A stretch of DNA of 64,000 nt from Lachnospiraceae bacterium (GTDB taxonomy: Bacteria; Bacillota; Clostridia; Lachnospirales; Lachnospiraceae), in contig JAFQUB010000027.1 of the NCBI GenBank assembly GCA_017408735.1, forward strand, positions 124,001-188,000. Reading direction: 5' to 3'. Every line of letters begins with the position of its first letter. Positions within the stretch are counted from its first letter, which is position 1. This document shows positions 18,004 to 27,777 of this stretch, one piece after another. Made by a program: the position numbers and the translations under genes. Below the pieces are notes generated by a model. It saw only the letters and a program-made list of their open reading frames with translations. It was not told where the DNA came from and searched no databases.

Positions 18004-19314
18004 ATGAGCAGAAAAGATGATTTTAATTTAATTGACCTTACAGAGAATATTGAAAAAAGTACAGAAGAATTGATTCGTGAAGTAAAGACAGAATCAGCAA
18101 ATGAAAGAACAGGACAGAACACAACAAGAAGTGGAAACAGCCAAAGCCGTGAGCTGAATACGGACATGTATGGAGGTAGCCGAAGCCGAAATGGCCAACA
18201 GTCATCAGAAAGGTATCAGCATATGGAAAGACGTTACGAAAGACAGGAAAATCCGGAACGAAAATCTTACAGAGAGCAGAGTAACAGGAATTCTCGTGCA
18301 GCGGGAGAAGAGGAAATGGCAAAGAAAAGAAAAGGGAAGAAAAAATCATCCAAAGCAGAAAAGAAATTAAAGCGAAAAGTTATTAAAATTGCAGTTGTAG
18401 TTGCAGTGTTATTTGGACTGGTATACGGAGGCGTTTATGCCATGGTAGGAAAAGTGGATTATGAAACCATGGAAACTGACTATGTACGTCCAAGTGATGT
18501 GGAAAAAGTAAGTGGTGTAAAGAATATTCTTTTGATTGGTACAGATGCCAGAAGCAGTGATGAAGATGGGCGTTCTGACAGTATGATTGTGTTATCTATT
18601 AACACTAAGAAAAACAGAATTGTCATGACATCCATTCTTCGTGACAGTTATGTGGAAATTCCGGGACATGGTTCAAACCGTATTAATTCTGCATATTCTT
18701 ATGGACAGGAAGATTTGCTGATACAGACCATTGAACAGAATTTTAAAATTCCGATAGATTCTTATGTAAAAGTGGATTTCTTCTCTTTTATCGATATTGT
18801 TGATGCGGTAGGAGGCGTGGAAATCGATGTGTCAGAAGAAGAAAAAGAATGGGTAAATGCATATCTGAATGAAACCAATGAATTACTGGGGAAAGAATTT
18901 GGCGATGGATATTTAACATCCGCAGGAGTTCAGACACTGAGCGGAAAGCAGGCATTAAGTTATGCAAGAATCCGATATATTGGTACAGATTTTCAGAGAA
19001 CTGAAAGACAGCGTGAAATTATTACAGCGGTTGTGGATAAGGCGAAATCCGCAGGCCCATCCGCTATTACAAAAATTATGGATTCTGTTATGCCAAATGT
19101 AAAAACCAATATGAAACATTCTGAACTGACATTACTTGTGATGAAAGCACTAACATATGTAGGCTTTGATATGGAACAGATTCATATTCCGGTAGATGGA
19201 ACTTGGAAAAATGCAACTATCAGTGGAATGTCGGTATTACAGTTAGATATGGAAGCTAATATTGCAGCTTTTAAAGAGGCTGTGTATGGAGAGGGCGTAA
19301 CAACCACAGAATAA
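18004..19314 (+). CDS. LCP (LytR-CpsA-Psr) family cell-wall glycopolymer ligase
   Basis: Membrane enzyme predicted to transfer undecaprenyl-linked polymers (teichoic acid, capsule) to peptidoglycan. Residues 1-115 are cytoplasmic, disordered and rich in Arg, Ser, Gln and Glu; one membrane span lies at about 127-148; the LCP domain follows with NILLIGTDARSSDEDGRSDS near 174, the Arg motif ILRDSYVEIPGHGSNRIN near 209, and RIRYIGTDFQRTERQR near 320. I use the ATG preceded by AAGGTGAT; a GTG three codons earlier overlaps that site. It is 12 bp after sigH, ends at a terminator and may be part of the same transcript. Confidence 0.9.
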   Translation: MSRKDDFNLIDLTENIEKSTEELIREVKTESANERTGQNTTRSGNSQSRELNTDMYGGSRSRNGQQSSERYQHMERRYERQENPERKSYREQSNRNSRAAGEEEMAKKRKGKKKSSKAEKKLKRKVIKIAVVVAVLFGLVYGGVYAMVGKVDYETMETDYVRPSDVEKVSGVKNILLIGTDARSSDEDGRSDSMIVLSINTKKNRIVMTSILRDSYVEIPGHGSNRINSAYSYGQEDLLIQTIEQNFKIPIDSYVKVDFFSFIDIVDAVGGVEIDVSEEEKEWVNAYLNETNELLGKEFGDGYLTSAGVQTLSGKQALSYARIRYIGTDFQRTERQREIITAVVDKAKSAGPSAITKIMDSVMPNVKTNMKHSELTLLVMKALTYVGFDMEQIHIPVDGTWKNATISGMSVLQLDMEANIAAFKEAVYGEGVTTTE

Positions 19315-19317
19315 GAG

Positions 19318-19351
19318 AAATAACGGTAGGCTTTCTACCGTTATTTTTCAT
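19318..19351 (+). terminator. Terminator after the LCP gene
   Basis: AATAACGGTAG pairs with CTACCGTTATT across a short loop, followed by a T run. It closes the cysE-to-LCP run. Confidence 0.88.
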
Positions 19352-19384
19352 AAACGCACAAAATAGTAAGTGAAGGAGCGGAGT

Positions 19385-22300
19385 ATGGGATTACAATTTG
19401 TGATAGGACAGTCCGGTTCAGGGAAGTCCCATTATTTATATAAAAAAATTATAAAAAAATCAATGGAACACGAGAGTGAAAATTTCATTTTTATTGTTCC
19501 TGAGCAGTCCACCCTGCAAACCGAAATGGAACTGGTAAAACGTCATGAGTGGGGAGGAATCATGAATATTGAAGTGCTTAGTTTTGCAAGACTGGCGTAC
19601 AATATTATGGAAGAAACAGGAACATTAAATCTACCAACGTTGGACGATTTGGGAAAGAGTCTTTTGATTCGAAAAGTAGCCAATGACACAAAAGACGATT
19701 TTAAAGTTATTGGAAACGAATTAAAAAAGAACGGTTATATTAATGAAGTGAAGTCTGTGATTTCCGAGTTTATGCAGTATGGAATTGCACCAGAAAATAT
19801 AGAAAAAATGGAAGGCATGTTTGAAAACAGAAAGCTGTTGCAGTATAAATTGCAGGATATCAAGAAAGTGTATCAAAGCTTTGAGGAATATCGGAAAGAA
19901 AAATACATTACTGCTGAAGAGTTGCTAAAAGCGTTAGCAACTATTATAGAAAAATCGGAAAAAATCAAGAACAGCACTATTGTGTTGGACGGTTATACCG
20001 GATTCACTCCGGTACAGATGGATGTATTGGAAAAATTGCTACTTCATGCAAGAAAAGTTATGGTTACAGTAACGTTAGGGTATGGAGAAGATTTAGAAAA
20101 ACAGGGAAAACCATATGAACTGTTTTATATGAGTAAGGTGATGGTTCAGACTCTGTGCAAAGTGGCAGAAGAACAGGGAATACCCCGAGAAGAGGATATT
20201 CACCTGCAGGCAAAGGAAGTAAAACGTTATGAAAATAACCCGCCAATGGCATTTTTGGAGCAGAATTTTTTTCGTTATCAGAAAAAAACATATGGAAAGC
20301 CACAGGAGGCAATCAGTGTACATGCGGCGGTGAACCCATGTGAAGAACTTGAGTTTTGCGCCAGAGAAATTGTGAAGCTCACAAGAAAAGGCTATTACTA
20401 TAAGGATATGGCAATTATTGCTGGTGATACCGAAGAATATATGGGATATATAGAAAAAATCTTTGCAAAATATGATATTCCGGTATTCATAGACGCCAAA
20501 AGACCATTGATGAACAATGTTCTGATTGAGTTTATCCGGGCAGCGTTAGAAGTAGTAATGCAGGACTTTAAATACGAAAATGTGTTTCGTTTTTTAAAAA
20601 CAGGTTTTCATGATTTTTCATGGGAAGATATTGACATTTTGGAAAATTACGTTCGTGGAAATGGTATTCGCGGGATTAAAAAATATCGTGAGAAATGGGT
20701 GCGTCCATTGAAAAACATGGACGCAGAACAATTAGAGTATATAAATAGCTTGCGGGAAAAATTCTTATTGTTTTTTACTGCCGGAGATTTTTATAAATGT
20801 ATGCGTAGCAAGCTTAAATCAGTGACGGATAAAACAGTATGTCTGTATCACTTTTTAGAGCAGTTTGAAGTTACAAAACGGTTGGTGGAATATGAAGAAT
20901 TTTTTGAAAGTCAGGGAAATCCTTCTCTGGCAAAAGAGTACCATCAGGTCTACGAAAAAGTGATGCAGGTCTTAGAAGAAATGGTAGAGCTTCTGGGAGA
21001 AGAATGTATAAGTATAGAGGATTATCGTGATATTTTAGAAGCAGGTGTAGGGGAAGTGCGAATCGGTGTAATTCCGGCAGGTACTGACGTGGTTACCATA
21101 GGAGAGCTGGAACGAAGTCGTTTAGAGCATGTGAAAGTACTGTTTGTGGTAGGCGTAAATGATGGAAAAATACCAAAGAAGGCATCCAATAAAGGGGTTT
21201 TTTCAGAGCTTGAAAGAGAAGCAATGTATCAGAATGAAATTATGTTGGCACCAACGGTGAAAGAACAGTCATTTATGCAGCGTTTCTATTTGTATATGCA
21301 GTTGACCAAGCCAAAGGATTATTTATATCTTTCCTATGCAAAAATGAATCAAAAAGGGGAAAGCATTCGTCCTTCTTACCTGATTCAGACCTTCTTGAAA
21401 ATGTATTCCGGGCTATCTGTTATAGAAGAAAACAGTCAGGAACTGAAAGATTATTTGTATACACCGGAAAATGCGTTGAGCTTTCTGGCAGATGGATATG
21501 CAGCTTACAGAGAGGACGAGGAAAGCCTTACCTGGCAGGCATTGTATCAATGGTATACGGAGCAGGAGAAGTATCAGGGGGTCATAGAGCGATTTAATCA
21601 GGCATGTTTTTATGGAAATTATGAAACAGAAATAGGAAAAGCAGCAGCCCATGCCTTATATGGAACTACATTAACCAACAGTGTTACACGACTGGAAAAA
21701 TATGCTCAATGCTCTTATGCCCATTTTCTGCTGTATGGTTTGCAGCTGAAGGAAAGAGAAGAATACAAATTTGCGGAAGTAGATTTGGGAAATGTACTGC
21801 ACCTTGCTTTAGAATTATTTTCAAAGCGAATGGAGGAAAGCAGTTATAGCTGGTTTGACATTCCGGAAGAAATTATGGAAGACTGGGCAGATAAGGCCAT
21901 GGAAGAAAGTGTGATTCAGTATGGAAATACCGTGTTGTTTCAGACGGAACGAGATAAATATAAGATGCACCGTGCAAAACAGCTAATGCAGACCACCGTT
22001 GCCACTTTAAGTACACAGCTTCGTAAAGGTAAATTTGTGCCAAAGAATTATGAGTTGGGATTTTCTGTTGCAACAAGTATGGAAGAAGTTACCATTTCAT
22101 TATCCGCGGAAGAAAAGCTGAAATTAAAAGGGCGAATCGACCGTGTGGATACCTTTGAAGATGAAAATCAGGTATATGTAAAAATTATCGATTACAAATC
22201 GGGAAATACCACCTTTAACATTGCGGCTTTGTACCATGGATTGCAGTTACAGTTGGTGCTTTACATGGATGCAGCTATAAAAAGTATTCAAAAGGGAACG

Positions 22301-22828
22301 GATAAAAAAGTAACACCGGCAGGAATTTTTTATTACAATATTGATAATCCTATGGTGGACGGTGAACCGGGAGATACGCAAGAAACCATTGATAAAAAGA
22401 TTAGGGAAAAACTGCGTATGAATGGGCTTGTCAATGACAGTGAAGAAGTGATTGGTTTGTTGGATGCAGAGTTTGAGAAAAAGTCTGAAGTAATACCGGT
22501 AACAAAAAATAAAGATGGAAGCATGGCAAAAGCATCCAAAGTTGTGGAGGAACAGGATTTTTCCTTGCTGATGGATTTTGTAAATAAAAAGATTGTCAAT
22601 TTAGGGCAGGGGATTTTATCCGGTGATGTCAGTATTCAGCCATACGAAATGGATAAGAAAACAGCATGTGATTATTGTAAATTAAAAGGTGTCTGCGGAT
22701 TTGACAAAAAGTTACCGGGCTACCAGTTTAAAAAGCTTCAGAAATTTTCTGAGGAGGAAGTATTAGAAAAGATAAGAGGTGAAGAAAATGGCGATGAACT
22801 TTACGGCGGACCAGCAAAGAGTCATTGA
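19385..22828 (+). CDS. addB: Helicase-exonuclease subunit AddB
   Basis: Subunit of AddAB, which resects double-strand breaks up to Chi for RecA loading. Walker A GQSGSGKSHYLY is near residue 8; the remaining helicase motifs are degenerate as usual. The C-terminal RecB-type nuclease has VKIIDYKSG near 930. Four Cys for the 4Fe-4S staple are in place: YAQCSYAHF near 775 and CDYCKLKGVC near 1094. Length 1147 aa is normal. I start at MGLQF, after AAGGAG; an in-frame GTG upstream overlaps that site. The 3' end overlaps addA by 41 bp. Confidence 0.95.
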   Translation: MGLQFVIGQSGSGKSHYLYKKIIKKSMEHESENFIFIVPEQSTLQTEMELVKRHEWGGIMNIEVLSFARLAYNIMEETGTLNLPTLDDLGKSLLIRKVANDTKDDFKVIGNELKKNGYINEVKSVISEFMQYGIAPENIEKMEGMFENRKLLQYKLQDIKKVYQSFEEYRKEKYITAEELLKALATIIEKSEKIKNSTIVLDGYTGFTPVQMDVLEKLLLHARKVMVTVTLGYGEDLEKQGKPYELFYMSKVMVQTLCKVAEEQGIPREEDIHLQAKEVKRYENNPPMAFLEQNFFRYQKKTYGKPQEAISVHAAVNPCEELEFCAREIVKLTRKGYYYKDMAIIAGDTEEYMGYIEKIFAKYDIPVFIDAKRPLMNNVLIEFIRAALEVVMQDFKYENVFRFLKTGFHDFSWEDIDILENYVRGNGIRGIKKYREKWVRPLKNMDAEQLEYINSLREKFLLFFTAGDFYKCMRSKLKSVTDKTVCLYHFLEQFEVTKRLVEYEEFFESQGNPSLAKEYHQVYEKVMQVLEEMVELLGEECISIEDYRDILEAGVGEVRIGVIPAGTDVVTIGELERSRLEHVKVLFVVGVNDGKIPKKASNKGVFSELEREAMYQNEIMLAPTVKEQSFMQRFYLYMQLTKPKDYLYLSYAKMNQKGESIRPSYLIQTFLKMYSGLSVIEENSQELKDYLYTPENALSFLADGYAAYREDEESLTWQALYQWYTEQEKYQGVIERFNQACFYGNYETEIGKAAAHALYGTTLTNSVTRLEKYAQCSYAHFLLYGLQLKEREEYKFAEVDLGNVLHLALELFSKRMEESSYSWFDIPEEIMEDWADKAMEESVIQYGNTVLFQTERDKYKMHRAKQLMQTTVATLSTQLRKGKFVPKNYELGFSVATSMEEVTISLSAEEKLKLKGRIDRVDTFEDENQVYVKIIDYKSGNTTFNIAALYHGLQLQLVLYMDAAIKSIQKGTDKKVTPAGIFYYNIDNPMVDGEPGDTQETIDKKIREKLRMNGLVNDSEEVIGLLDAEFEKKSEVIPVTKNKDGSMAKASKVVEEQDFSLLMDFVNKKIVNLGQGILSGDVSIQPYEMDKKTACDYCKLKGVCGFDKKLPGYQFKKLQKFSEEEVLEKIRGEENGDELYGGPAKSH

Positions 22829-25800
22829 TACTACTGGGAAAAATATTCTGGTATCGGCTTCCGCAGGTTCTGGAAAAACAGCAGTTCTTGTAGCAAGAAT
22901 TATGAAAAAAGTCTGTGAAGAGGGCGTGGATATTGACCGGTTGCTGATTGTGACCTTTACAAATGCGGCTGCAGCGGAAATGAGAGAGCGTATTCACAAT
23001 GCATTGATGGAGCGTCTGGAAGAAGAACCAGACAATGACCATTTACAGCGACAGTTGGTGTTGTTAATGAATGCCCAGATTACAACCATACATAGTTTTT
23101 GCCTTTATCTGGTGAGAAATCATTTCGAAATGGTGGATATCGACCCGTCTTTCCGCCTTGGTGACGAAGGGGAAATGAAACTTTTAAAAAATGACATTTT
23201 AGATGAAATGCTAGAGGATTATTACAGGGAAGCCAGAGAAGAATTTATGGAGATGATAGAAGCCATGACTTCACAGCGAAAAGACGACACCATCAAAGAG
23301 TATGTGCTGAGCATTTATGAGTTTGCCATGAGTTATCCATGGCCGAAGGAATGGCTTAGAGCGTCCAGAGAACAGTATGATTGTGAGAATTTTAACGATG
23401 TTCAGTGGATGAATTTCCTGATGGATGATGTAAAGAAAACGCTTCTGGATGTGCAAAAGGAAGTAGAGCGGGCGATTGGGATTGCAAATCTTCCGGATGG
23501 TCCATATATGTATGGTGAAGCATTAGAAAGCGATTTGAAATTACTAATAGAACTTCAGAAGGCGGAAACTTATGAAGAACAGCAGGAGAAATTTCAAAAG
23601 CTTACCTTTGCAACTTTGTCCAGAAAAAAGGATGATTCTGTATCAGAACTTAGAAGAGAGCAGGTAAAATCTATACGTGACCAGATAAAAAAGAATTTAA
23701 AGGAAATAAAAGAACAATATTTTTACGAAAGTCAGGAAAATATAACGGAGCAGATTGTCAATGCAGGAAGACTGACCGCCATGCTTACCGAATTTACGGA
23801 GAATTTTATCGGGCGTTATGGTCAGGCGAAGCGGGAAAAAATGCTGGTAGATTTTAATGATTTGGAGCATTTTGCCATACAGATATTAATGGATGAAAAC
23901 AAAGAGTACACCAATGTGGCAAAGGAATTACAAGAACATTTCAATGAAATTATGATTGATGAGTATCAGGACAGTAACCTGGTGCAGGAAATTATTTTGA
24001 CTGCAGTTTCCAAACAGCCGCTAGGTGGAAGTAATTTATTTATGGTAGGTGATGTGAAACAGGGAATCTACCGTTTCCGTTTGGCGCGACCGGAGCTTTT
24101 TATGGAAAAGCACGATTTGTATTGCAAAGAAGAAATAGAAGATTCTGTAAGAATTGACCTGCACAAAAATTTCCGAAGTCGTGGTAATGTGATTAAAACA
24201 GTTAATTTTATGTTTGCTCAGTTGATGCGGAAGGAGTTTGGAAATATTGCTTACGATGAAACAGAAGCATTGTTTTTAGGTGCTTCTTATGAAGAAAAAG
24301 AGGAAATGAATTACGAAACAGAGTTGCTGTTTGTGGATACTGCCGGGGAAGAAGATGTAAAGCTGGCTGAGGATGAAGAATATACAAAAGTGGAACTGGA
24401 AGCAAGAATGATTGCAGAGCGTATTCAGAAATTTGTAGCAGATGAATACGTGTATGATAAAAAAGAAAAAGAGTTTCGCAAAGCAACGTATGGAGATATT
24501 GTAATTCTACTGAGAACCATGCGCGGATACGCGGAAAATATCAGCGAGGTGTTGAAGGAGTATGATATTCCGGTGATGATTACCTCAAGGACAGGATATT
24601 TTGCGGCGATAGAAGTGCAAACGGTGTTAAATATGCTGGCGGTTATTGACAATCCGAAGCAGGATATTCCCATGGCAGCGGTGCTAAGTTCACCGATAGG
24701 AAATCTTTCCGCCTTGGAAATGGCAGAAATTAAGAGTAGTTTCAAGGAGTTTTCCTTTGAACAGGCAGTGTGTAATTATGCGACGGAAGGCAGTAATGAA
24801 GAAATTAAAGATAAATTAAATGAATTTTTTGAATTATTGCAAAAAATAAGAAAAATGGTTCCATATACGCCGATTCATACAATTATTGAAACAGTGTTGG
24901 AATTAAGCGGCTATTTAAATTATGTAACCGCTATGCCGGGTGGAAGCCAACGTCGTGGAAATTTAGAAATGCTGATTGAAAAAGCGGTTGCCTATGAAAA
25001 AAGCAGTTACAGCGGTTTGTTTGATTTTCTGCGTTATATGGAGCAGTTGAAAAAATATGATGTGGATTTTGGAGAGGCAGTTTCCAAAGAAACTACGGAT
25101 AATTCCGTAAAAATTATGAGTATTCACAAAAGTAAAGGTTTGGAATTTCCGATTGTATTTGTTTCTGCAACCAGCAAAAGCTTTAATTTGCAGGATACCA
25201 GAGCAAAGGTGTGCCTTGATTTAGATTATGGCATCGGTGTGGACAGTTATGATTTAGAAAAGCGAGTGAAACGTCCTACACTTTTAAAGAAGGTTATTGC
25301 AAAGAAGCAGAAATTAGAAACCATAGCAGAAGAACTGCGTGTGTTTTATGTGGCATTGACAAGGGCCGAGGAAAAACTGGTGTTAACCGGTGTGTTGGAG
25401 GATATGGAAAAGAAGTTAAAGGAATATGAAAGCTTGGCAGGTATGGAAGAAAATTCTATTTCTTATCGGATGTTAAGCACCACCGGCAACTATCTTGAAT
25501 GGATTTTGCAGGCAATGTATCGTCACAGTTCCTTAAAAGAAATGGAAGAACAATATGAACTGGCAATTTACAGAGGGACAGACTTGTATCAAAATGATGT
25601 TTCTATGAAAATGAAGGTGTATGGATTTGGTGATATTGTGGAACAGGTAAAATTCCGTCATGGAGAACAGCAGATTAAGAGCAGGGAAGTTATGCTTTCC
25701 ATAAGGGATAAGGAAACATTTTTGCGGGAAAAAGAAGAAATTGCTCAGAAGTTTGCAGAATTTTACCAGCATGAAAAGCATGAAAATATTCGCTCTAAAA

Positions 25801-26447
25801 TCAGTGTTTCCGAATTAAAGGAATCGGCACTGAAAAAGGATATAGAGGAAGAAGAGATGGAGCGAATATTTGAAACCCACAGCAAGGAAGCTTATGTTCC
25901 CGCATTTATCCGTGATGTAGAAGATAAGAAAGGAGGTACGGACAGAGGAAATGCTTATCATAAGGTGATGGAATTGACTGCACACAGAAAAATTACATCA
26001 GAAGAAGAATTGCAGCAGGCGTTGGAAGAAATTATGGAAAGTGGAAAAATGCTGAAAGAACAGGTTGGTTTGTTGGACGTGTCAAAACTTATGAAATTTT
26101 TTGCTTCTCCATTATCACAGCGTATGCAGGAAGCCTATGTAGAGGGCAGATTGTATAGAGAACAGCCATTTTTGCGAGGTATGGATGTTTCAGAGGTCTA
26201 TAAAAAGCCTTATCAGGAAAAAGAAACGATTTTAATTCAGGGAATTATAGATGCCTTTTTTGAAGAGGACGATGGTATCGTTTTGGTGGATTATAAAACA
26301 GACCGTATAAAGACCGGGGAGGAGCTGATACAGCGGTATCGGGAACAAATTGTGCAATATGCACAAGCCATAGAAGCCCTAAAACACAAGAAAGTTAAGG
26401 AAAAGATATTATATTCCTTTCATTTGAATGAAATTGTTTGTGTATAA
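22788..26447 (+). CDS. addA: Helicase-exonuclease subunit AddA
   Basis: UvrD-type 3'-5' helicase plus RecB-type nuclease, partner of AddB. Walker A SASAGSGKTAVLVARI near residue 26, DEXX-type IMIDEYQDSNLVQ near 388, helicase motif VI VALTRAEEKL near 860, and the nuclease core GNAYHKVMEL with VLVDYKTDRI near 1165. Length 1219 aa is normal. The ATG with AGAGGTGAAGA upstream lies within the end of addB, so translation is coupled. No frameshift or missing motif is seen. Confidence 0.95.
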   Translation: MAMNFTADQQRVIDTTGKNILVSASAGSGKTAVLVARIMKKVCEEGVDIDRLLIVTFTNAAAAEMRERIHNALMERLEEEPDNDHLQRQLVLLMNAQITTIHSFCLYLVRNHFEMVDIDPSFRLGDEGEMKLLKNDILDEMLEDYYREAREEFMEMIEAMTSQRKDDTIKEYVLSIYEFAMSYPWPKEWLRASREQYDCENFNDVQWMNFLMDDVKKTLLDVQKEVERAIGIANLPDGPYMYGEALESDLKLLIELQKAETYEEQQEKFQKLTFATLSRKKDDSVSELRREQVKSIRDQIKKNLKEIKEQYFYESQENITEQIVNAGRLTAMLTEFTENFIGRYGQAKREKMLVDFNDLEHFAIQILMDENKEYTNVAKELQEHFNEIMIDEYQDSNLVQEIILTAVSKQPLGGSNLFMVGDVKQGIYRFRLARPELFMEKHDLYCKEEIEDSVRIDLHKNFRSRGNVIKTVNFMFAQLMRKEFGNIAYDETEALFLGASYEEKEEMNYETELLFVDTAGEEDVKLAEDEEYTKVELEARMIAERIQKFVADEYVYDKKEKEFRKATYGDIVILLRTMRGYAENISEVLKEYDIPVMITSRTGYFAAIEVQTVLNMLAVIDNPKQDIPMAAVLSSPIGNLSALEMAEIKSSFKEFSFEQAVCNYATEGSNEEIKDKLNEFFELLQKIRKMVPYTPIHTIIETVLELSGYLNYVTAMPGGSQRRGNLEMLIEKAVAYEKSSYSGLFDFLRYMEQLKKYDVDFGEAVSKETTDNSVKIMSIHKSKGLEFPIVFVSATSKSFNLQDTRAKVCLDLDYGIGVDSYDLEKRVKRPTLLKKVIAKKQKLETIAEELRVFYVALTRAEEKLVLTGVLEDMEKKLKEYESLAGMEENSISYRMLSTTGNYLEWILQAMYRHSSLKEMEEQYELAIYRGTDLYQNDVSMKMKVYGFGDIVEQVKFRHGEQQIKSREVMLSIRDKETFLREKEEIAQKFAEFYQHEKHENIRSKISVSELKESALKKDIEEEEMERIFETHSKEAYVPAFIRDVEDKKGGTDRGNAYHKVMELTAHRKITSEEELQQALEEIMESGKMLKEQVGLLDVSKLMKFFASPLSQRMQEAYVEGRLYREQPFLRGMDVSEVYKKPYQEKETILIQGIIDAFFEEDDGIVLVDYKTDRIKTGEELIQRYREQIVQYAQAIEALKHKKVKEKILYSFHLNEIVCV

Positions 26448-26499
26448 TTTCGTCTTTTTGAAAAAAGTATAAAAAACTAAACAAAATTTGCAGAAACAC

Positions 26500-26606
26500 A
26501 GAGATTCATTCTTGTAAAACATTGGGAATGGATTTCTTTGGAAGAATTTGATAAAATGCTCTTGTAAGAAATCTTAGTAAAGGTTCCATCTTACAGGAGC
26601 TTTTTC
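26500..26606 (+). terminator. Hairpin pair downstream of addA, second one a likely terminator
   Basis: GCTCTTGTAAGA (26558-26569) pairs with TCTTACAGGAGC ahead of TTTTT, with a long loop; this resembles an intrinsic terminator placed about 110 bp beyond addA. A weaker stem (ATTCATTC with GAATGGAT, near 26506-26535) precedes it. The rest of the gap up to 26706 is AT-rich and holds a GTGTGCACAC palindrome at 26654-26663; I identify no certain promoter for the next operon. Confidence 0.6.
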
Positions 26607-26706
26607 ATACGAAGAATATTCTATGTTTTTCGATTATCTAAAATTCTTGCACGGTGTGCACACACAAATCCCAAAGAAATAAAACAAAGGAGGATACAGA
26701 TATTTC

Positions 26707-27777
26707 ATGGAAGAAATTGAATATGGAATCAGATCAGGAGTTTTGCATTTGCAAAGTTTACAGGAGGCAGATTTTGGTGTTCTTCTAAAATACATTAGGC
26801 AAAGCAGTGTGACTGATATTAACTGGAATGGGACAGCACTTTGGATTGATGATTTATACAAAGGAAGGTATAGGTCAGGAATTATATTGAGCGATGAGTA
26901 TATACAGCGTTTCTCCGCAAAATTATCTAATGTGGTAAGCAGACAGTTTAATAAATATAGTCCTATATTAGAAGCGGAAACAGCAGAACTTCGTATCAGT
27001 GTGATTCATCAGGAGGTTGCCAATACGGGAACTGTATTATCTATACGCAAAATTCCACGAGAAATACGAATGGTAAGAGAAACTATGATAGATGATGGCT
27101 ATTGCAGTAATCAGATTGAACAGTTTCTGGCAGCCTGTGTGAAAGCAAAAATGAACATTATTATTTGTGGGTTACCGGGAGTAGGAAAAACAGAATTATT
27201 GAAGTATCTGGGCGGATACATTGAAGACAGAGATCGCGTCATTACATTGGAGGATAATTTAGAACTTCATTTTCCGGCAGTTTATCCAAATAAAGATTGC
27301 GTTGAATTTAAGGTAAATGAAATATTCTCATATCAGGCAGCCATTAAGGCTAGCTTGCGATTATTGCCGACCTGGCTTTTAGTATCTGAGATACGTTCCG
27401 CAGAGGTTAAGTATCTTTTGGAGGCGATTTCCACCGGAACCCACTGTATGTCTACAATTCATGCGGAGTGTGTAGAAATGATACCAAACAGATTGAAAAA
27501 TATGGCTGGTGACAGCAACCGTGACTGGGAAGAAGAGGCCTTTCGCCATATTGATGTAGGAGTGTATATTCGAAAGGAAATAAAGGAACAGGGAGAAATT
27601 GCAAGACACATTGCCCAAGTATGCTTTTTTGAGCGAAAGGAGGAGGAAAACATAACTACAATGTTAGTGGATAATGGCTATGTAATTTCAGATAATATTC
27701 CGGAAAGCAAACGGAAGAAATTTGAATTATATAATGTGGAAATACCCCAGTTAGAACGGGAGGTTTTCTATGGTTAA
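26707..27777 (+). CDS. Tad/Flp-type secretion ATPase (TadA/CpaF-like)
   Basis: Hexameric ATPase expected to power assembly of a Flp-like filament or secretion system. The N-terminal domain (1-140) contains the CpaF-type segment DINWNGTALWI and SIRKIPRE; Walker A CGLPGVGKTELL is near residue 154; the Asp box ITLEDNLEL is near 180; a Walker B-like segment WLLVSEIRS is near 222; and the His box STIHAE near 248. At 356 aa it is shorter than most CpaF proteins (about 450), missing an N-terminal extension. The next gene overlaps by 8 bp. Catalytic residues look intact, so it is probably active. Confidence 0.85.
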   Translation: MEEIEYGIRSGVLHLQSLQEADFGVLLKYIRQSSVTDINWNGTALWIDDLYKGRYRSGIILSDEYIQRFSAKLSNVVSRQFNKYSPILEAETAELRISVIHQEVANTGTVLSIRKIPREIRMVRETMIDDGYCSNQIEQFLAACVKAKMNIIICGLPGVGKTELLKYLGGYIEDRDRVITLEDNLELHFPAVYPNKDCVEFKVNEIFSYQAAIKASLRLLPTWLLVSEIRSAEVKYLLEAISTGTHCMSTIHAECVEMIPNRLKNMAGDSNRDWEEEAFRHIDVGVYIRKEIKEQGEIARHIAQVCFFERKEEENITTMLVDNGYVISDNIPESKRKKFELYNVEIPQLEREVFYG

